NCBI RefSeq assembly: GCF_900109745.1
Contig: NZ_FOAV01000002.1
Span: 62,001 to 126,000, forward strand
DNA length: 64,000 bases
Reading direction: 5' to 3'
Source of the DNA: Roseateles sp. YR242
Lineage (GTDB): Bacteria; Pseudomonadota; Gammaproteobacteria; Burkholderiales; Burkholderiaceae_C
Numbering within the stretch: position 1 is the first letter of the stretch; the number at the start of each line of letters is the position of its first letter. Below, piece after piece: positions 8,616-18,201 of this stretch. The notes beneath the pieces were generated by a model. The model did not search any database. It saw nothing but the letters and a program-made list of their open reading frames with translations, and was not told the DNA's origin. The position numbers and the translations under genes were made by a program.

Positions 8616-8672
8616 CCACGCCCCGCGCGTGGCCAGACCGGGAGGGTGCGGACAGCGCCGCCACGTCTGGCC
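8616..8672 (+). promoter_or_regulatory. Structured 5' leader of the exopolysaccharide plus-strand operon
   Basis: The 248 bases between ubiJ and the first polysaccharide gene hold two adjacent perfect stems. CCACGC (8616-8621) pairs with GCGTGG (8627-8632). GGCCAGAC (8631-8638) pairs with GTCTGGCC (8665-8672), enclosing a smaller GTG/CAC-based stem. The stems share bases 8631-8632, so they could compete. There is no T-run, so this is not a plain terminator. It ends 76 bases before the start codon. It matches no riboswitch class I recognise. Confidence 0.35.
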
Positions 8673-8748
8673 AAAAGGGCAGGACGGGCGGCCAGGCTGG
8701 TGAGGCCAGTCCGTGGGCAAGAGGGAAGCAACCAAGGACCACAGGGTG

Positions 8749-10143
8749 ATGTTTGAGGATCGGAACTACAAGAGAACCTTCTACAACGCGCCGCAATCGG
8801 TCCAGTCCTTCATCGCGGCGTTTCTTGAGCCCAGCCTGATCGTCCTGGTCTATCTGGCGGTGCTGGCCTGGTTTGGGGAGCCGGTGATGCGCTCCACCTA
8901 CACGCTGTGCATGCTGGTCTTTGCGCTCACGTTTCCGGGGCGCAACCATTTCGGTGAACATCCTGCCAGTGCCGTGACCGACATCATCGGTTCATGGCTG
9001 ATGCTGCTGCTCATCCTCGGCATGTTTGCCTATGCGACCAGCAGCTTCCATTATTTCGAGCGCGACGTGCTGCTGTGGTGGGCCGTGATCACCCCGCTGA
9101 GCCAGATCGTGGCGGTGGAGGTCGGGCGGCAGATCCTGCGCTGGCGCGCCCGCCAACCCTGGATCCGCCGCACCGCCATCATCGTGGGCGCGGGCCCGCT
9201 GGGCGCCAAGGTGGCCCGGGCGCTGGATGCCGGCCCGATGAAGGGCGTGGACCTGCTCGGCTTCTTCGACGACCGCCAGGACGATCGCCTGCATGGCGAC
9301 ACCAACGGCCGCATCCTGGGCACCCTGCCGCAGCTGAGCGACTTTGTCCGGGCGCACGGCGTGCGAGAGGTCTACATCACGCTGCCGCTGGGCTCTCAGC
9401 CGCGCATCGTGCAATTGCTGGAACAGGTGCAGGGCACCACCGCCTCGCTGTTCTTCGTGCCGGACGTCTTCGGCATCAGCATCATCCAGGGCCGCCTGCA
9501 GGACATGAACGGCGTGCCGGTGGTGGGCATCCTGGAAACGCCGTTCACGGGCGTGAATGAAGTGGTGAAGCGCATCAGCGACGTCATTCTGGCCAGCCTG
9601 ATCCTGCTGCTGATCTCCCCCATCCTGCTGGGGCTGGCCATCGGCGTGAAGCTCAGTTCGCCGGGCCCGGTGATCTTCCGGCAGCGGCGCAACGGCCTGG
9701 ACGGCGACGAGATCGTGGTCTACAAGTTCCGCTCGATGCGGGCCATGGACAACGGCACCGTGGTCAAGCAGGCCACCAAGGGTGACCCGCGCATCACGCC
9801 GTTCGGCGCCTTCATCCGCCGCACCTCGCTGGACGAATTGCCGCAGTTCATCAACGTGCTGCAGGGCCGCATGAGCATCGTCGGGCCGCGCCCGCACGCC
9901 GTGGCCCACAACGAGGAATACCGGCAGATCATCAAGGCCTACATGGTGCGCCACAAGGTCAAGCCGGGCATCACGGGCTGGGCCCAGGTCAACGGCCTGC
10001 GTGGCGAGACCGACACCATCGACAAGATGAAGGCACGCGTGGAGTACGACCTCGAGTACCTGCGCAACTGGTCCCTCGGGCTGGACCTGCAAATCATCGT
10101 GCGGACTGTGCGGCTGATGGTCTTTGACCGTCACGCCTACTGA
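8749..10143 (+). CDS. epsB: Undecaprenyl-phosphate sugar phosphotransferase starting exopolysaccharide repeat units
   Basis: Polyisoprenyl-phosphate hexose-1-phosphate transferase (WcaJ/EpsB type), 464 residues. It moves a sugar phosphate, probably glucose-1-phosphate, onto undecaprenyl phosphate at the inner membrane. Several N-terminal membrane helices are followed by a Rossmann-like CoA_binding_3 domain (AIIVGAGPLGAKVARAL). The C-terminal catalytic domain has the classic motifs (KRISDVILASLILLL, SPGPVIFRQRRNGLDG, VYKFRSM, SLDELPQFINVLQGRMSIVG, KPGITGWAQVNGLRG). ATG 8749 is preferred over GTG 8713, which lacks a ribosome site. It is the first gene of the plus-strand operon. Confidence 0.93.
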   Translation: MFEDRNYKRTFYNAPQSVQSFIAAFLEPSLIVLVYLAVLAWFGEPVMRSTYTLCMLVFALTFPGRNHFGEHPASAVTDIIGSWLMLLLILGMFAYATSSFHYFERDVLLWWAVITPLSQIVAVEVGRQILRWRARQPWIRRTAIIVGAGPLGAKVARALDAGPMKGVDLLGFFDDRQDDRLHGDTNGRILGTLPQLSDFVRAHGVREVYITLPLGSQPRIVQLLEQVQGTTASLFFVPDVFGISIIQGRLQDMNGVPVVGILETPFTGVNEVVKRISDVILASLILLLISPILLGLAIGVKLSSPGPVIFRQRRNGLDGDEIVVYKFRSMRAMDNGTVVKQATKGDPRITPFGAFIRRTSLDELPQFINVLQGRMSIVGPRPHAVAHNEEYRQIIKAYMVRHKVKPGITGWAQVNGLRGETDTIDKMKARVEYDLEYLRNWSLGLDLQIIVRTVRLMVFDRHAY

Positions 10144-10170
10144 AGAACAATCAGAACCAGGAGCGACGAC

Positions 10171-11391
10171 GTGAAATCCCACCTTCCTCACCGCCCGCCC
10201 CGCCTGGCGAGCCGCCCGCACCCCACGGGGTTGCGCCCGGCCCACCTCGCGCTGGCTGGCGTGCTGGCGAGCGCCTGCGCGGGCGCGCTGGCACAGAGCA
10301 GTGGCACCCCCTGGTACCTGGGGGCCGCGCTGTCCCAGCAATATGCCAACAACGTCTTCCACAACAGCTCGGCCGAGAACAGCGACCAATACACCACGCT
10401 CACCCTGCTGGCCGGCGGCGACGTGCGGCTGGGGCGGCAGCGCGTCTATGCGGCCACCAAGTGGATGGACAGCCGCTACAACCACAACGACCAGCTGAAC
10501 AACAACGGTTTTGACATCCGCACCGGCCTGGACTGGTCCACCGTGGGCGACCTCACCGGCAACCTGACCTATATCCGCAAGCGCTATCTGGCGGACTACA
10601 ACAGCACCTCCGAGATCGCGCCCACCACCGATCGCAACATCCAGACCGACCAGAGCATGGAAGGCACGGTACGCCTGGGCATCCCCTCCACCACCAGCTT
10701 TGCGCTGGAGGGCGGCTATGCCTACCGCACCCGGGACTACTCGCTGGCGAGCTATGTCAGCCAGGAATACCGCCAGGGCGCGACCTCGCTGGGCCTGACC
10801 TACAGCCCCAGCGGGCTGTGGCGCTTTGGGGTGGCCGGCCGCTACACCAAGGGCCGCACCACCGACGGCAGCGACTACGAATACTCCCGCAAGGACCTGG
10901 ACCTGACCGCCGGCTGGAACGCCTCCGGCTCGACCAACCTGAACGCCCGCATCAGCCGCAGCCGTGCCGACGGCTTTGACGGCGTCACGGGCGCGCTGAT
11001 CTGGGACTGGCGTCCGGGGGGCCGATGGAGCCTGAGCACGCAGATCTCGCGGGATACCGGCGTGGAAACCTACTATCTGGGCGTGGCCAACGTCGTCTCC
11101 GACTACAACCGCGTCACCACCTCCGCCCAGACCCAGGCCACCTACCGCCTCACCGGCAAGCTCAACCTGACGGCCGGCGGTGGCTACTCCAAGGTCAGCC
11201 GCGACGACCGCAACCTCAACACCGGCTACAGCGACAGCAGCCGCTTCTACAACGCCGGCATCAGCTGGCAGGCGACTCGTGCGGTGACAGTGGGCTGCAA
11301 CTACAGCCGCCAGATCCGGGACTCCTACAACCTGCTCTACAGCTATAACGCCTATACGGCCGGCTGCTACGTGCAGGGCGTCATCCAGTAA
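10171..11391 (+). CDS. epsL: Outer-membrane beta-barrel exopolysaccharide protein EpsL (exosortase-locus type)
   Basis: A 406-residue exported protein from GTG 10171 (AGGAG upstream). It has a long basic signal peptide ending near residue 42 (LASACAGALAQ). The rest is alternating aromatic/polar beta-strand sequence rich in Tyr, Thr, Asn and Arg (for example YLGAALSQQYANNVF), typical of an outer-membrane barrel. It matches the EpsL family found with type B exosortases, as in the methanolan locus of Methylobacillus. It is likely the outer-membrane partner for polymer export or anchoring. It lies 27 bases after the initiating transferase. Confidence 0.82.
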   Translation: MKSHLPHRPPRLASRPHPTGLRPAHLALAGVLASACAGALAQSSGTPWYLGAALSQQYANNVFHNSSAENSDQYTTLTLLAGGDVRLGRQRVYAATKWMDSRYNHNDQLNNNGFDIRTGLDWSTVGDLTGNLTYIRKRYLADYNSTSEIAPTTDRNIQTDQSMEGTVRLGIPSTTSFALEGGYAYRTRDYSLASYVSQEYRQGATSLGLTYSPSGLWRFGVAGRYTKGRTTDGSDYEYSRKDLDLTAGWNASGSTNLNARISRSRADGFDGVTGALIWDWRPGGRWSLSTQISRDTGVETYYLGVANVVSDYNRVTTSAQTQATYRLTGKLNLTAGGGYSKVSRDDRNLNTGYSDSSRFYNAGISWQATRAVTVGCNYSRQIRDSYNLLYSYNAYTAGCYVQGVIQ

Positions 11392-11419
11392 GACCTTGCC
11401 AAGACCACCAGGGACCTTC

Positions 11420-12439
11420 ATGAGCAACACCATCCTGTTGACCGGCGCGACCGGCTACATCGCCTCCCACACCTGGCTGGCCTTGCTGGCGGCGGGCTAC
11501 CGCGTCATCGGCGTGGACAACTTCAGCAACAGCTCGCCCAAGGTGCTGGAGCGCCTGGCCGAACTCAGCGGCCAGACCCCGCTGTTCGAGAAGCTGGACG
11601 TGTGTGACGCCGCCGCGCTGGAAACCGTCTTTGCCGACTACAAGCCGGCGGCGGTGGTGCACTTCGCGGCCTACAAGGCGGTGGGTGAATCCACGGCCAA
11701 GCCGCTGAGCTACTACCGCAACAACCTGGACGGGCTGCTGACGGTGTGCGAGGTGATGCAGCGCCACGGCTGCAAGCGCATCGTCTTCTCCTCCAGCGCC
11801 ACGGTCTACGGCCAGCCGCGTTCACTGCCGCTGCGTGAAGACGCCGAGCTGACGGCGGTGAACCCCTACGGCGCCACCAAACTGATTGGCGAAGGCATCC
11901 TGCGCGACCTGGGCGCGGCGGACGCCGAATGGCAGACCGCCTGCCTGCGTTATTTCAACCCCGTGGGTGCGCATGAAAGCGGCCGCATCGGCGAAGACCC
12001 GCGCGGCATCCCCAACAACCTGATGCCCTACGTGACCCAGGTGGCAGTGGGCCGGCGTGCGAAGCTGAGCGTGTTCGGCAACGACTACGACACCCCGGAC
12101 GGCACGGGCGTGCGCGACTACATCCACGTCGTGGACCTGGCCGACGGCCACGTGGCAGCGCTGAAGTTCCTGCTGGAAGGCCAGGAATCCATCTGGGTGA
12201 ACCTGGGCACCGGCCAGGGCTACAGCGTGCTGGACCTGGTGAAGGCCTTTGCCAAGGCCAGCGGCCGCGAGATTCCTTACGAGATCGTTGCACGCCGCCC
12301 GGGCGACGTGGCGGCCTGTTACGCCGACCCGGCACTGGCCCGCGAGCGGCTGGGCTGGACGGCCCGATACGACCTGCAGCGCATGTGCGAGGACAGCTGG
12401 CGCTGGCAGTCCAACAATCCCAACGGCTTTGAAGGTTGA
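11420..12439 (+). CDS. galE: UDP-glucose 4-epimerase GalE
   Basis: A 339-residue short-chain dehydrogenase fold enzyme interconverting UDP-glucose and UDP-galactose. The N-terminal NAD motif is TGATGYIASH (GalE usually has TGxxGYIGSH). The catalytic Ser and YxxxK are seen as SSSATVYG and YGATK. The C-terminal half has the usual GalE features (FNPVGAHESGRIGEDP, YDTPDGTGVRDYIHVVDLA, LGTGQGYSVLDLV). The ATG at 11420 follows AGGGACC. The frame could extend 24 bases upstream, but without family support. It supplies galactose units to the polysaccharide. Confidence 0.95.
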   Translation: MSNTILLTGATGYIASHTWLALLAAGYRVIGVDNFSNSSPKVLERLAELSGQTPLFEKLDVCDAAALETVFADYKPAAVVHFAAYKAVGESTAKPLSYYRNNLDGLLTVCEVMQRHGCKRIVFSSSATVYGQPRSLPLREDAELTAVNPYGATKLIGEGILRDLGAADAEWQTACLRYFNPVGAHESGRIGEDPRGIPNNLMPYVTQVAVGRRAKLSVFGNDYDTPDGTGVRDYIHVVDLADGHVAALKFLLEGQESIWVNLGTGQGYSVLDLVKAFAKASGREIPYEIVARRPGDVAACYADPALARERLGWTARYDLQRMCEDSWRWQSNNPNGFEG

Positions 12440-12451
12440 GGGAGCAGCAGC

Positions 12452-13891
12452 TTGAGCAAGATCGATGTACAACCGGTGATCATGGCGGGCGGCAGCGGGA
12501 CACGGCTGTGGCCGCTGTCGCGGGCCGGTTATCCGAAGCAGTTCCTGATCCTGAGCGGCAACAGCAGCCTGTTCCAGCAGGCGGCGGACCGGCTGGCCAC
12601 CCTGGGTGCGGAGGACATTACCGTCGCCGCGCCGCTGGTGGTGGGCAATGAAGAACACCGCTTCATGGTGCTGGACCAGTTGCGCGAGCAGCGCCTCACC
12701 CCCGGTGCCGTTCTGCTGGAGCCGGTGGGCCGCAACACCGCGCCGGCCATCACGCTGGCCGCGCTGCAGGCGCTGCAGGCCGGCTCCGACCCGGTGCTGG
12801 TGGTGACCCCGGCGGACCAGACCGTCACCGATCCGGACGCCTTCACCACCGCCTTGCAGGACGCGATCCGCCAGGCCAGCGAGGGCGCCATCGTCATCCT
12901 GGGCATCACCCCGGACCGTCCGGAGACCGGCTATGGCTACATCCGCAGCCAGGCCGAAGGCACTGGCCTGCGGGTGGAAGCCTTTGTGGAAAAGCCGGAC
13001 GCCGCCACCGCGCAGCGCTACCTGGACGAAGGCGCCTATTACTGGAACAGCGGCATGTTTGTGCTGCGTGCCTCGACCTGGCTCAAGGCCTTGCAGCGGT
13101 TCCGCCCGGACATCGAAACGGCCACCCGGGCCGCTTTCGACGCCCGCGCCACGGACGGTGCGTTTGTGCGCCCCGCCAAGGACGGTTTTGCCCAGGTGCC
13201 CAGCGAATCCATCGACTACGCGGTGATGGAGCGCTGCCCCGGCAGCGAATTCCCGCTGCGCATGGTGCCGCTGGACGCGGGCTGGAACGACCTGGGGGCG
13301 TGGGAAGCAGTCTGGCAGGTGGCCCCCAAGGACGACGCCGGCAATGCCAGCCGGGGAGACGCCATCATCACCGACAGCCGCAACACGCTGGTGCATGCCA
13401 CCAGCCGGCTGGTGTCGGCGGTGGGGCTGGACAACATCGTGGTGGTCGAAACCCCGGACGCCGTGCTCGTGGCCGACCGCAGCAAGAGCCAGGACGTCAA
13501 GAAGATCGTCAACCAACTCACCGCCAGCCAGCGTGGCGAACAGAACCTGCACCGCAAGGTCCATCGGCCCTGGGGCTGGTATGACAGCATCGACATGGGC
13601 GAGCGCTTCCAGGTCAAGCGCATCATGGTCAAGCCGGGCGCCTCGCTCAGCCTGCAGATGCATCATCACCGGGCGGAGCACTGGATCGTGGTGTCTGGCA
13701 CGGCCGAGGTCGTGAACGGTGAAAAAACCATCCTGCTGACGGAAAACCAGTCCACCTACATCCCGTTGGGCCAGGTGCACCGTTTGTCCAATCCGGGCAA
13801 GGTGCAGCTGGAGATCATCGAAGTCCAGTCGGGTTCTTATCTGGGCGAAGATGACATAGTTCGCTATCAAGACACCTACGGCCGCAACTGA
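12452..13891 (+). CDS. manC: Mannose-1-phosphate guanylyltransferase / mannose-6-phosphate isomerase (ManC/AlgA type)
   Basis: A 479-residue bifunctional enzyme making GDP-mannose. The N-terminal nucleotidyltransferase has [20 protein letters not shown] (residues 8-27) followed by PKQF. The C-terminal cupin-type isomerase half begins near residue 365 (HRPWGWYDSIDMGERFQVKR) and contains LQMHHHRAEHWIVVSG. The start is TTG at 12452 with GGGAGCAGC upstream, 12 bases after galE. No GDP-mannose dehydratase or fucose synthase is present in the window, so GDP-mannose is probably used directly. Confidence 0.95.
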   Translation: MSKIDVQPVIMAGGSGTRLWPLSRAGYPKQFLILSGNSSLFQQAADRLATLGAEDITVAAPLVVGNEEHRFMVLDQLREQRLTPGAVLLEPVGRNTAPAITLAALQALQAGSDPVLVVTPADQTVTDPDAFTTALQDAIRQASEGAIVILGITPDRPETGYGYIRSQAEGTGLRVEAFVEKPDAATAQRYLDEGAYYWNSGMFVLRASTWLKALQRFRPDIETATRAAFDARATDGAFVRPAKDGFAQVPSESIDYAVMERCPGSEFPLRMVPLDAGWNDLGAWEAVWQVAPKDDAGNASRGDAIITDSRNTLVHATSRLVSAVGLDNIVVVETPDAVLVADRSKSQDVKKIVNQLTASQRGEQNLHRKVHRPWGWYDSIDMGERFQVKRIMVKPGASLSLQMHHHRAEHWIVVSGTAEVVNGEKTILLTENQSTYIPLGQVHRLSNPGKVQLEIIEVQSGSYLGEDDIVRYQDTYGRN

Positions 13892-13967
13892 GGGATCGGC
13901 GGCGCGCCAGAAACCGGCTACAAAGCTGGCCTGGAAAAGAAGCGCACGCTTGTAAGAGGAGAAGGCC

Positions 13968-15248
13968 GTGGCCGTGATTGCCGTTGTAGGTCTGGGATAT
14001 GTGGGGCTGCCGCTGGTGGTCGAGTTTGGCAAGCTGGGCCGCACCATTGGGTTCGACATCTCGACCGACAAGGTCGAGAAATGCCGCGCGGGCACGGACC
14101 CCTCCCGGGAGCTGACGGACGAAGAGGTCCAGGCAGCCACCCACGCCGAATACCACAGCGATCCGGCCTGCCTGGCCGAGGCGGACGTCATCATCGTGGC
14201 CGTGCCCACGCCGGTGGATGCCGCCCACATTCCTGATTTCCGCCCGCTGGTGGGCGCGTCCGGCAGTGTCGGCCGGCACATGAAGCAAGGAGCGGTGGTG
14301 GTGTTTGAATCCACCGTCTATCCAGGGGCGACCGAGGAGGTCTGCATTCCGGTGCTCGAGCGTGAATCGGGCAAGACCTGGAAGCAGGACTTCTTTGTCG
14401 GCTACAGCCCGGAGCGCATCAACCCGGGCGACAAGGAACACACCCTCACCAAGATTCTGAAGATCGTCTCCGGCGACACGCCGCAGACGCTGGACGTCGT
14501 GGCGCGCACCTACGAGGCGATCATTCGCCCAGGCGTGCACCGGGCTTCCAGCATCAAGACGGCCGAGGCCGCCAAGGTGATCGAGAACACCCAGCGCGAT
14601 CTGAACATCGCGCTGATGAACGAGCTGGCCATCATCTTCGACCGCATCGGCCTGGACACCTCCGAGGTGCTGGAAGCCGCCGGCACGAAGTGGAACTTCC
14701 TCAAGTTCAAGCCGGGACTGGTGGGCGGCCACTGCATTGGCGTGGACCCGTACTACCTCACCCACAAGGCCGACATGCTGGGCTACCACCCGCAGGTCAT
14801 CCTGGCGGGCCGCCGCATCAACGATGGCATGGGCAAGTTCATCGCGGAACAGACCATCAAGCAGATGATTGCGGCCGGGAGCTACATCAAGGGTGCCAAG
14901 GTCAATGTGCTGGGGCTGACCTTCAAGGAGGACTGCGGTGACCTGCGCAACTCCAAGGTCATCGACATCATCCATGAGCTGCAGAGTTATGGCGTCGAGG
15001 TCTGGGTGACCGACCCGGCCGCCGAGGCGGACGAGGCCATGCATGAGTACGGCGTGAAGCTGCACCGCTTCGAGGACCTGCCCCGCGCCGACGCCATCGT
15101 GGCGGCGGTGGCCCACCGCGAGTACCGGGCGCTGGCCCTGGACGACCTCTGCGGCAAGCTGGTAGAGGGCGGCGCCTTCATCGACGTCAAGGCGGCGTTT
15201 AACAGCGACAATCTGCGGGCAGCCGGGCTGAAGGTCTGGCGCCTGTAG
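13968..15248 (+). CDS. tviB: UDP-N-acetyl-hexosamine 6-dehydrogenase of the TviB/WbpA type
   Basis: A 426-residue nucleotide-sugar dehydrogenase. It has an N-terminal NAD site (VVGLGYVGLPLVVEF), the VPTPVDAAHIPD segment typical of TviB, and FFVGYSPERINPGD. The catalytic cysteine lies in GGHCIGVDPYYLTHKADMLG, the form found in enzymes that act on N-acetylated substrates rather than UDP-glucose. The likely product is UDP-GlcNAcA or UDP-ManNAcA, depending on the substrate made with the 2-epimerase at 18775. GTG 13968 follows AAGAGGAGAAGG. Confidence 0.88.
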   Translation: MAVIAVVGLGYVGLPLVVEFGKLGRTIGFDISTDKVEKCRAGTDPSRELTDEEVQAATHAEYHSDPACLAEADVIIVAVPTPVDAAHIPDFRPLVGASGSVGRHMKQGAVVVFESTVYPGATEEVCIPVLERESGKTWKQDFFVGYSPERINPGDKEHTLTKILKIVSGDTPQTLDVVARTYEAIIRPGVHRASSIKTAEAAKVIENTQRDLNIALMNELAIIFDRIGLDTSEVLEAAGTKWNFLKFKPGLVGGHCIGVDPYYLTHKADMLGYHPQVILAGRRINDGMGKFIAEQTIKQMIAAGSYIKGAKVNVLGLTFKEDCGDLRNSKVIDIIHELQSYGVEVWVTDPAAEADEAMHEYGVKLHRFEDLPRADAIVAAVAHREYRALALDDLCGKLVEGGAFIDVKAAFNSDNLRAAGLKVWRL

Positions 15249-15319
15249 GGGTCCGTCCTTCCCCGGACGCGATCCGGCAGTCCTGAACTTGTGGGCGAAC
15301 TCCCAGGGAAGAACGTGTC

Positions 15320-16390
15320 ATGACGATCCTCGTCACCGGCGGTGCCGGCTTCATCGGCAGCAATTTCGTGCTCGACTGGCTGCGGTCGTCGGACGAGCAG
15401 GTCGTCAACCTGGACGCGTTGACCTACGCGGGCAACCTGGAGAACCTGGCCAGCTTGCAGGGCGACGCGCGCCACGTCTTTGTCCAGGGCGACATCTGCG
15501 ACCGTGCCCTGCTGGATCAGTTGCTGGCCACGCACCGCCCGCGCGCCATCGTGCACTTTGCGGCGGAAAGCCATGTGGACCGCTCCATCTATGGCCCGGG
15601 TGCCTTCATGCGCACCAACGTCGAAGGCACCTTCACGCTGCTGGAGGCCGTACGTGCGCACTGGAACGGGCTGGACGGGGAGTTGAAGGCGGGCTTCCGT
15701 TTTCACCATGTCTCGACCGACGAGGTCTACGGCTCCTTGAAGCCGCAAGACCCGCCCTTCGCCGAGACCAACGCCTACGAGCCCAACAGCCCCTACTCCG
15801 CCTCCAAGGCGGCGAGCGACCACCTGGTCCGTGCCTGGCACCACACGTACGGCTTGCCGGTGGTCACCACAAATTGCAGCAATAACTACGGGCCCCTGCA
15901 TTTCCCGGAAAAGCTGATTCCGCTGATGATCGTCAACGCCCTGGCCGGCAAGCCGCTGCCGGTGTATGGGGACGGCCAGCAGATCCGCGACTGGCTGTAT
16001 GTGACGGATCACTGTTCCGGCATCCGCGCCGTGCTGGCCGGCGGCCAGTTGGGTGAGACCTACAACATCGGCGGCTGGAACGAGAAAGCCAACATCGACA
16101 TCGTGAAGACGGTCTGCGCGCTGCTGGACGAGCTGCGCCCTGACCCGGCGGGCCCATACAGCCGCCTGATCACTTACGTGACCGACCGGCCCGGTCACGA
16201 CCGCCGTTATGCCATTGACGCCCGCAAGATCGAGCGTGAGCTGGGCTGGCGGCCGGCCGAGACCTTCGAGACCGGCATCCGCAAGACGGTGCAGTGGTAT
16301 TTGGCGAACGAAGACTGGGTGACACGGGTGCAGTCCGGTGCCTACCGTGACTGGGTGTCCAAGCAATACGGTTCCGGACCTCAAGCCTGA
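15320..16390 (+). CDS. rmlB: dTDP-glucose 4,6-dehydratase RmlB
   Basis: A 356-residue enzyme for the second step of dTDP-L-rhamnose synthesis. The N-terminal NAD motif is [12 protein letters not shown]. Other family landmarks are [20 protein letters not shown], the [15 protein letters not shown] catalytic region, NCSNNYGP and [11 protein letters not shown]. It begins 71 bases after tviB and is followed within 11 bases by rmlD. The rml genes here are in the order B-D-A-C. Confidence 0.97.
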   Translation: MTILVTGGAGFIGSNFVLDWLRSSDEQVVNLDALTYAGNLENLASLQGDARHVFVQGDICDRALLDQLLATHRPRAIVHFAAESHVDRSIYGPGAFMRTNVEGTFTLLEAVRAHWNGLDGELKAGFRFHHVSTDEVYGSLKPQDPPFAETNAYEPNSPYSASKAASDHLVRAWHHTYGLPVVTTNCSNNYGPLHFPEKLIPLMIVNALAGKPLPVYGDGQQIRDWLYVTDHCSGIRAVLAGGQLGETYNIGGWNEKANIDIVKTVCALLDELRPDPAGPYSRLITYVTDRPGHDRRYAIDARKIERELGWRPAETFETGIRKTVQWYLANEDWVTRVQSGAYRDWVSKQYGSGPQA

Positions 16391-16401
16391 GGCTGCCCAT
16401 C

Positions 16402-17283
16402 ATGAAGATTCTCCTGTTGGGCAAGAACGGTCAGTTGGGCTGGGAGTTGCAGCGTGCACTGGCACCGTTGGGCACGCTGGTGGCGCTGGACCGTCATGAG
16501 GGTGGTGACCTCGCGGACAGCGCGGCGCTGGCCGCCACCGTGAAGCGTGTGGCCCCGGACGTGATCGTCAATGCGGCGGCCTACACGGCGGTGGACAAGG
16601 CCGAATCGGACGTGGAGGCGGCTCAGCAGATCAATGCTGCTGCGGCCGGCGTGCTGGCCCGGGAGGCGAAGGCCCTGGGCGCGCTGCTGGTTCACTACAG
16701 CACCGACTATGTGTTTGATGGCAGCGGCGAGTTGCCACGGAACGAGGACGCGGCCACCGGACCGCTGAGCGTCTACGGGCGCACCAAGCTTGAAGGCGAA
16801 CAGTTGATCCAGGCCAGCGGCGCGGATGCGCTGGTGCTGCGCACGAGCTGGGTGTATGCGGCCCGTGGTGGCAACTTCGCCAAGACCATGCTGCGCCTGG
16901 CGGCGGAGCGGGATCAGCTCAAGGTGGTGGCGGACCAGATCGGCGCGCCCACGGGTGCCGATCTGCTGGCCGACCTGACGGCTCATCTGGTGCGGGCCAC
17001 GTGGGCGGACCGCTCGCTGGCGGGGGTGTATCACGCCGTGGCCAGCGGCGAGACCAGTTGGCACGCGTACGCGCAGCATGTGCTGCGCCGGGCGGTGGCC
17101 AAGGGTGTGGTGCTCAAGGTGGCGCCGGACCAGGTGCAGGCCATCCCGACCTCGGCCTACCCGGTGCCGGCGCCGCGGCCGTTGAATTCGCGGCTGGACA
17201 ATGGCCGGCTGCAGCAGCGCTTCGGCCTGGTGCTGCCGCAGTGGCAAGCGGGCGTGGACCGCATGCTCGACGAGATTCTCTGA
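16402..17283 (+). CDS. rmlD: dTDP-4-dehydrorhamnose reductase RmlD
   Basis: A 293-residue NAD(P)H-dependent reductase for the last step to dTDP-L-rhamnose. Features are LLLGKNGQLGWELQRAL at the N-terminus, NAAAYTAVDKAESD, YSTDYVFDG, the YGRTKLEGE catalytic motif, LRTSWVYA, and a C-terminal PRPLNSRLDN stretch typical of RmlD. It is packed tightly between rmlB and rmlA (10 bases to the next start). Confidence 0.97.
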   Translation: MKILLLGKNGQLGWELQRALAPLGTLVALDRHEGGDLADSAALAATVKRVAPDVIVNAAAYTAVDKAESDVEAAQQINAAAAGVLAREAKALGALLVHYSTDYVFDGSGELPRNEDAATGPLSVYGRTKLEGEQLIQASGADALVLRTSWVYAARGGNFAKTMLRLAAERDQLKVVADQIGAPTGADLLADLTAHLVRATWADRSLAGVYHAVASGETSWHAYAQHVLRRAVAKGVVLKVAPDQVQAIPTSAYPVPAPRPLNSRLDNGRLQQRFGLVLPQWQAGVDRMLDEIL

Positions 17284-17292
17284 GGAACTTCC

Positions 17293-18201
17293 ATGGCGAC
17301 GACCTCTCCGACTTCCCCCCCGTCCCGCAAGGGCATCATCTTGGCGGGTGGTTCTGGCACGCGGCTGCATCCGGCCACGCTGGCGCTCAGCAAGCAGTTG
17401 CTGCCGGTGTATGACAAGCCGATGGTGTATTACCCGCTCAGCACCCTGATGCTGGCGGGCATGCGCGACATCCTGCTCATCAGCACGCCGCAGGACCTGC
17501 CGCGCTTTGAAGCCTTGCTGGGCGACGGTTCCCGCTGGGGCATCAATCTCCAGTACTGCGTGCAGCCCAGTCCGGACGGACTGGCGCAGGCCTTCATCCT
17601 GGGCCGTGACTTCATCCAGGGTGCGCCCAGCGCGCTGGTGCTGGGAGACAACATCTTCTATGGCCACGATCTTCTGGGCCTGTTGAGCTCGGCCAATGCG
17701 CGGACCGACTGCGCCACCGTGTTCGCCTATCACGTGCAGGATCCGGAGCGGTATGGGGTGGTGGCGTTTGATGGTGACAAGCGCGCGATCAGCATTGAAG
17801 AAAAGCCCCAGGTTCCGAAGAGCAACTATGCGGTGACGGGGCTGTATTTCTACGACCAGCAGGTCTGCGACATTGCGGCGGACATCAAGCCCAGCCCGCG
17901 CGGCGAGCTTGAGATCACGGACGTGAACGCCCGTTATCTGGCGCAACAGCAGTTGCAGGTGGAGATCATGGGCCGGGGATATGCCTGGCTGGACACTGGC
18001 ACGCATGACAGCCTGCTGGAAGCGGGGCAGTTCATTGCCACGCTGGAGAAGCGCCAGGGCTTGAAGGTGGCGTGTCCGGAAGAGATTGCCTACCGGCAGG
18101 GCTGGATCACGGCGGAACAGCTGGAGCGTCTGGCGCTGCCGATGCTGAAGAATGGTTACGGCCAATACCTGAAGCAACTGCTCAACGAGAAAGTGTTTTG
18201 A
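17293..18201 (+). CDS. rmlA: Glucose-1-phosphate thymidylyltransferase RmlA
   Basis: A 302-residue enzyme that makes dTDP-glucose. The N-terminus has [20 protein letters not shown] followed by [16 protein letters not shown]. Further landmarks are [30 protein letters not shown] and [13 protein letters not shown]. The ATG follows TGAGGAACTTCC. Its TGA overlaps the rmlC ATG by one base. Confidence 0.97.
   Translation: MATTSPTSPPSRKGIILAGGSGTRLHPATLALSKQLLPVYDKPMVYYPLSTLMLAGMRDILLISTPQDLPRFEALLGDGSRWGINLQYCVQPSPDGLAQAFILGRDFIQGAPSALVLGDNIFYGHDLLGLLSSANARTDCATVFAYHVQDPERYGVVAFDGDKRAISIEEKPQVPKSNYAVTGLYFYDQQVCDIAADIKPSPRGELEITDVNARYLAQQQLQVEIMGRGYAWLDTGTHDSLLEAGQFIATLEKRQGLKVACPEEIAYRQGWITAEQLERLALPMLKNGYGQYLKQLLNEKVF

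Noticed and set aside
8992-11433. An 813-codon open frame on the minus strand
   Set aside because: It lies opposite the phosphosugar transferase and epsL, both of which show clear family motifs. Its product is low-complexity Val/Ala/Gly/His sequence, a usual shadow frame in high-GC DNA.
11822-14314. An 830-codon open frame on the minus strand
   Set aside because: It is opposite galE and manC and has no recognisable domain; composition is that of an antisense shadow.
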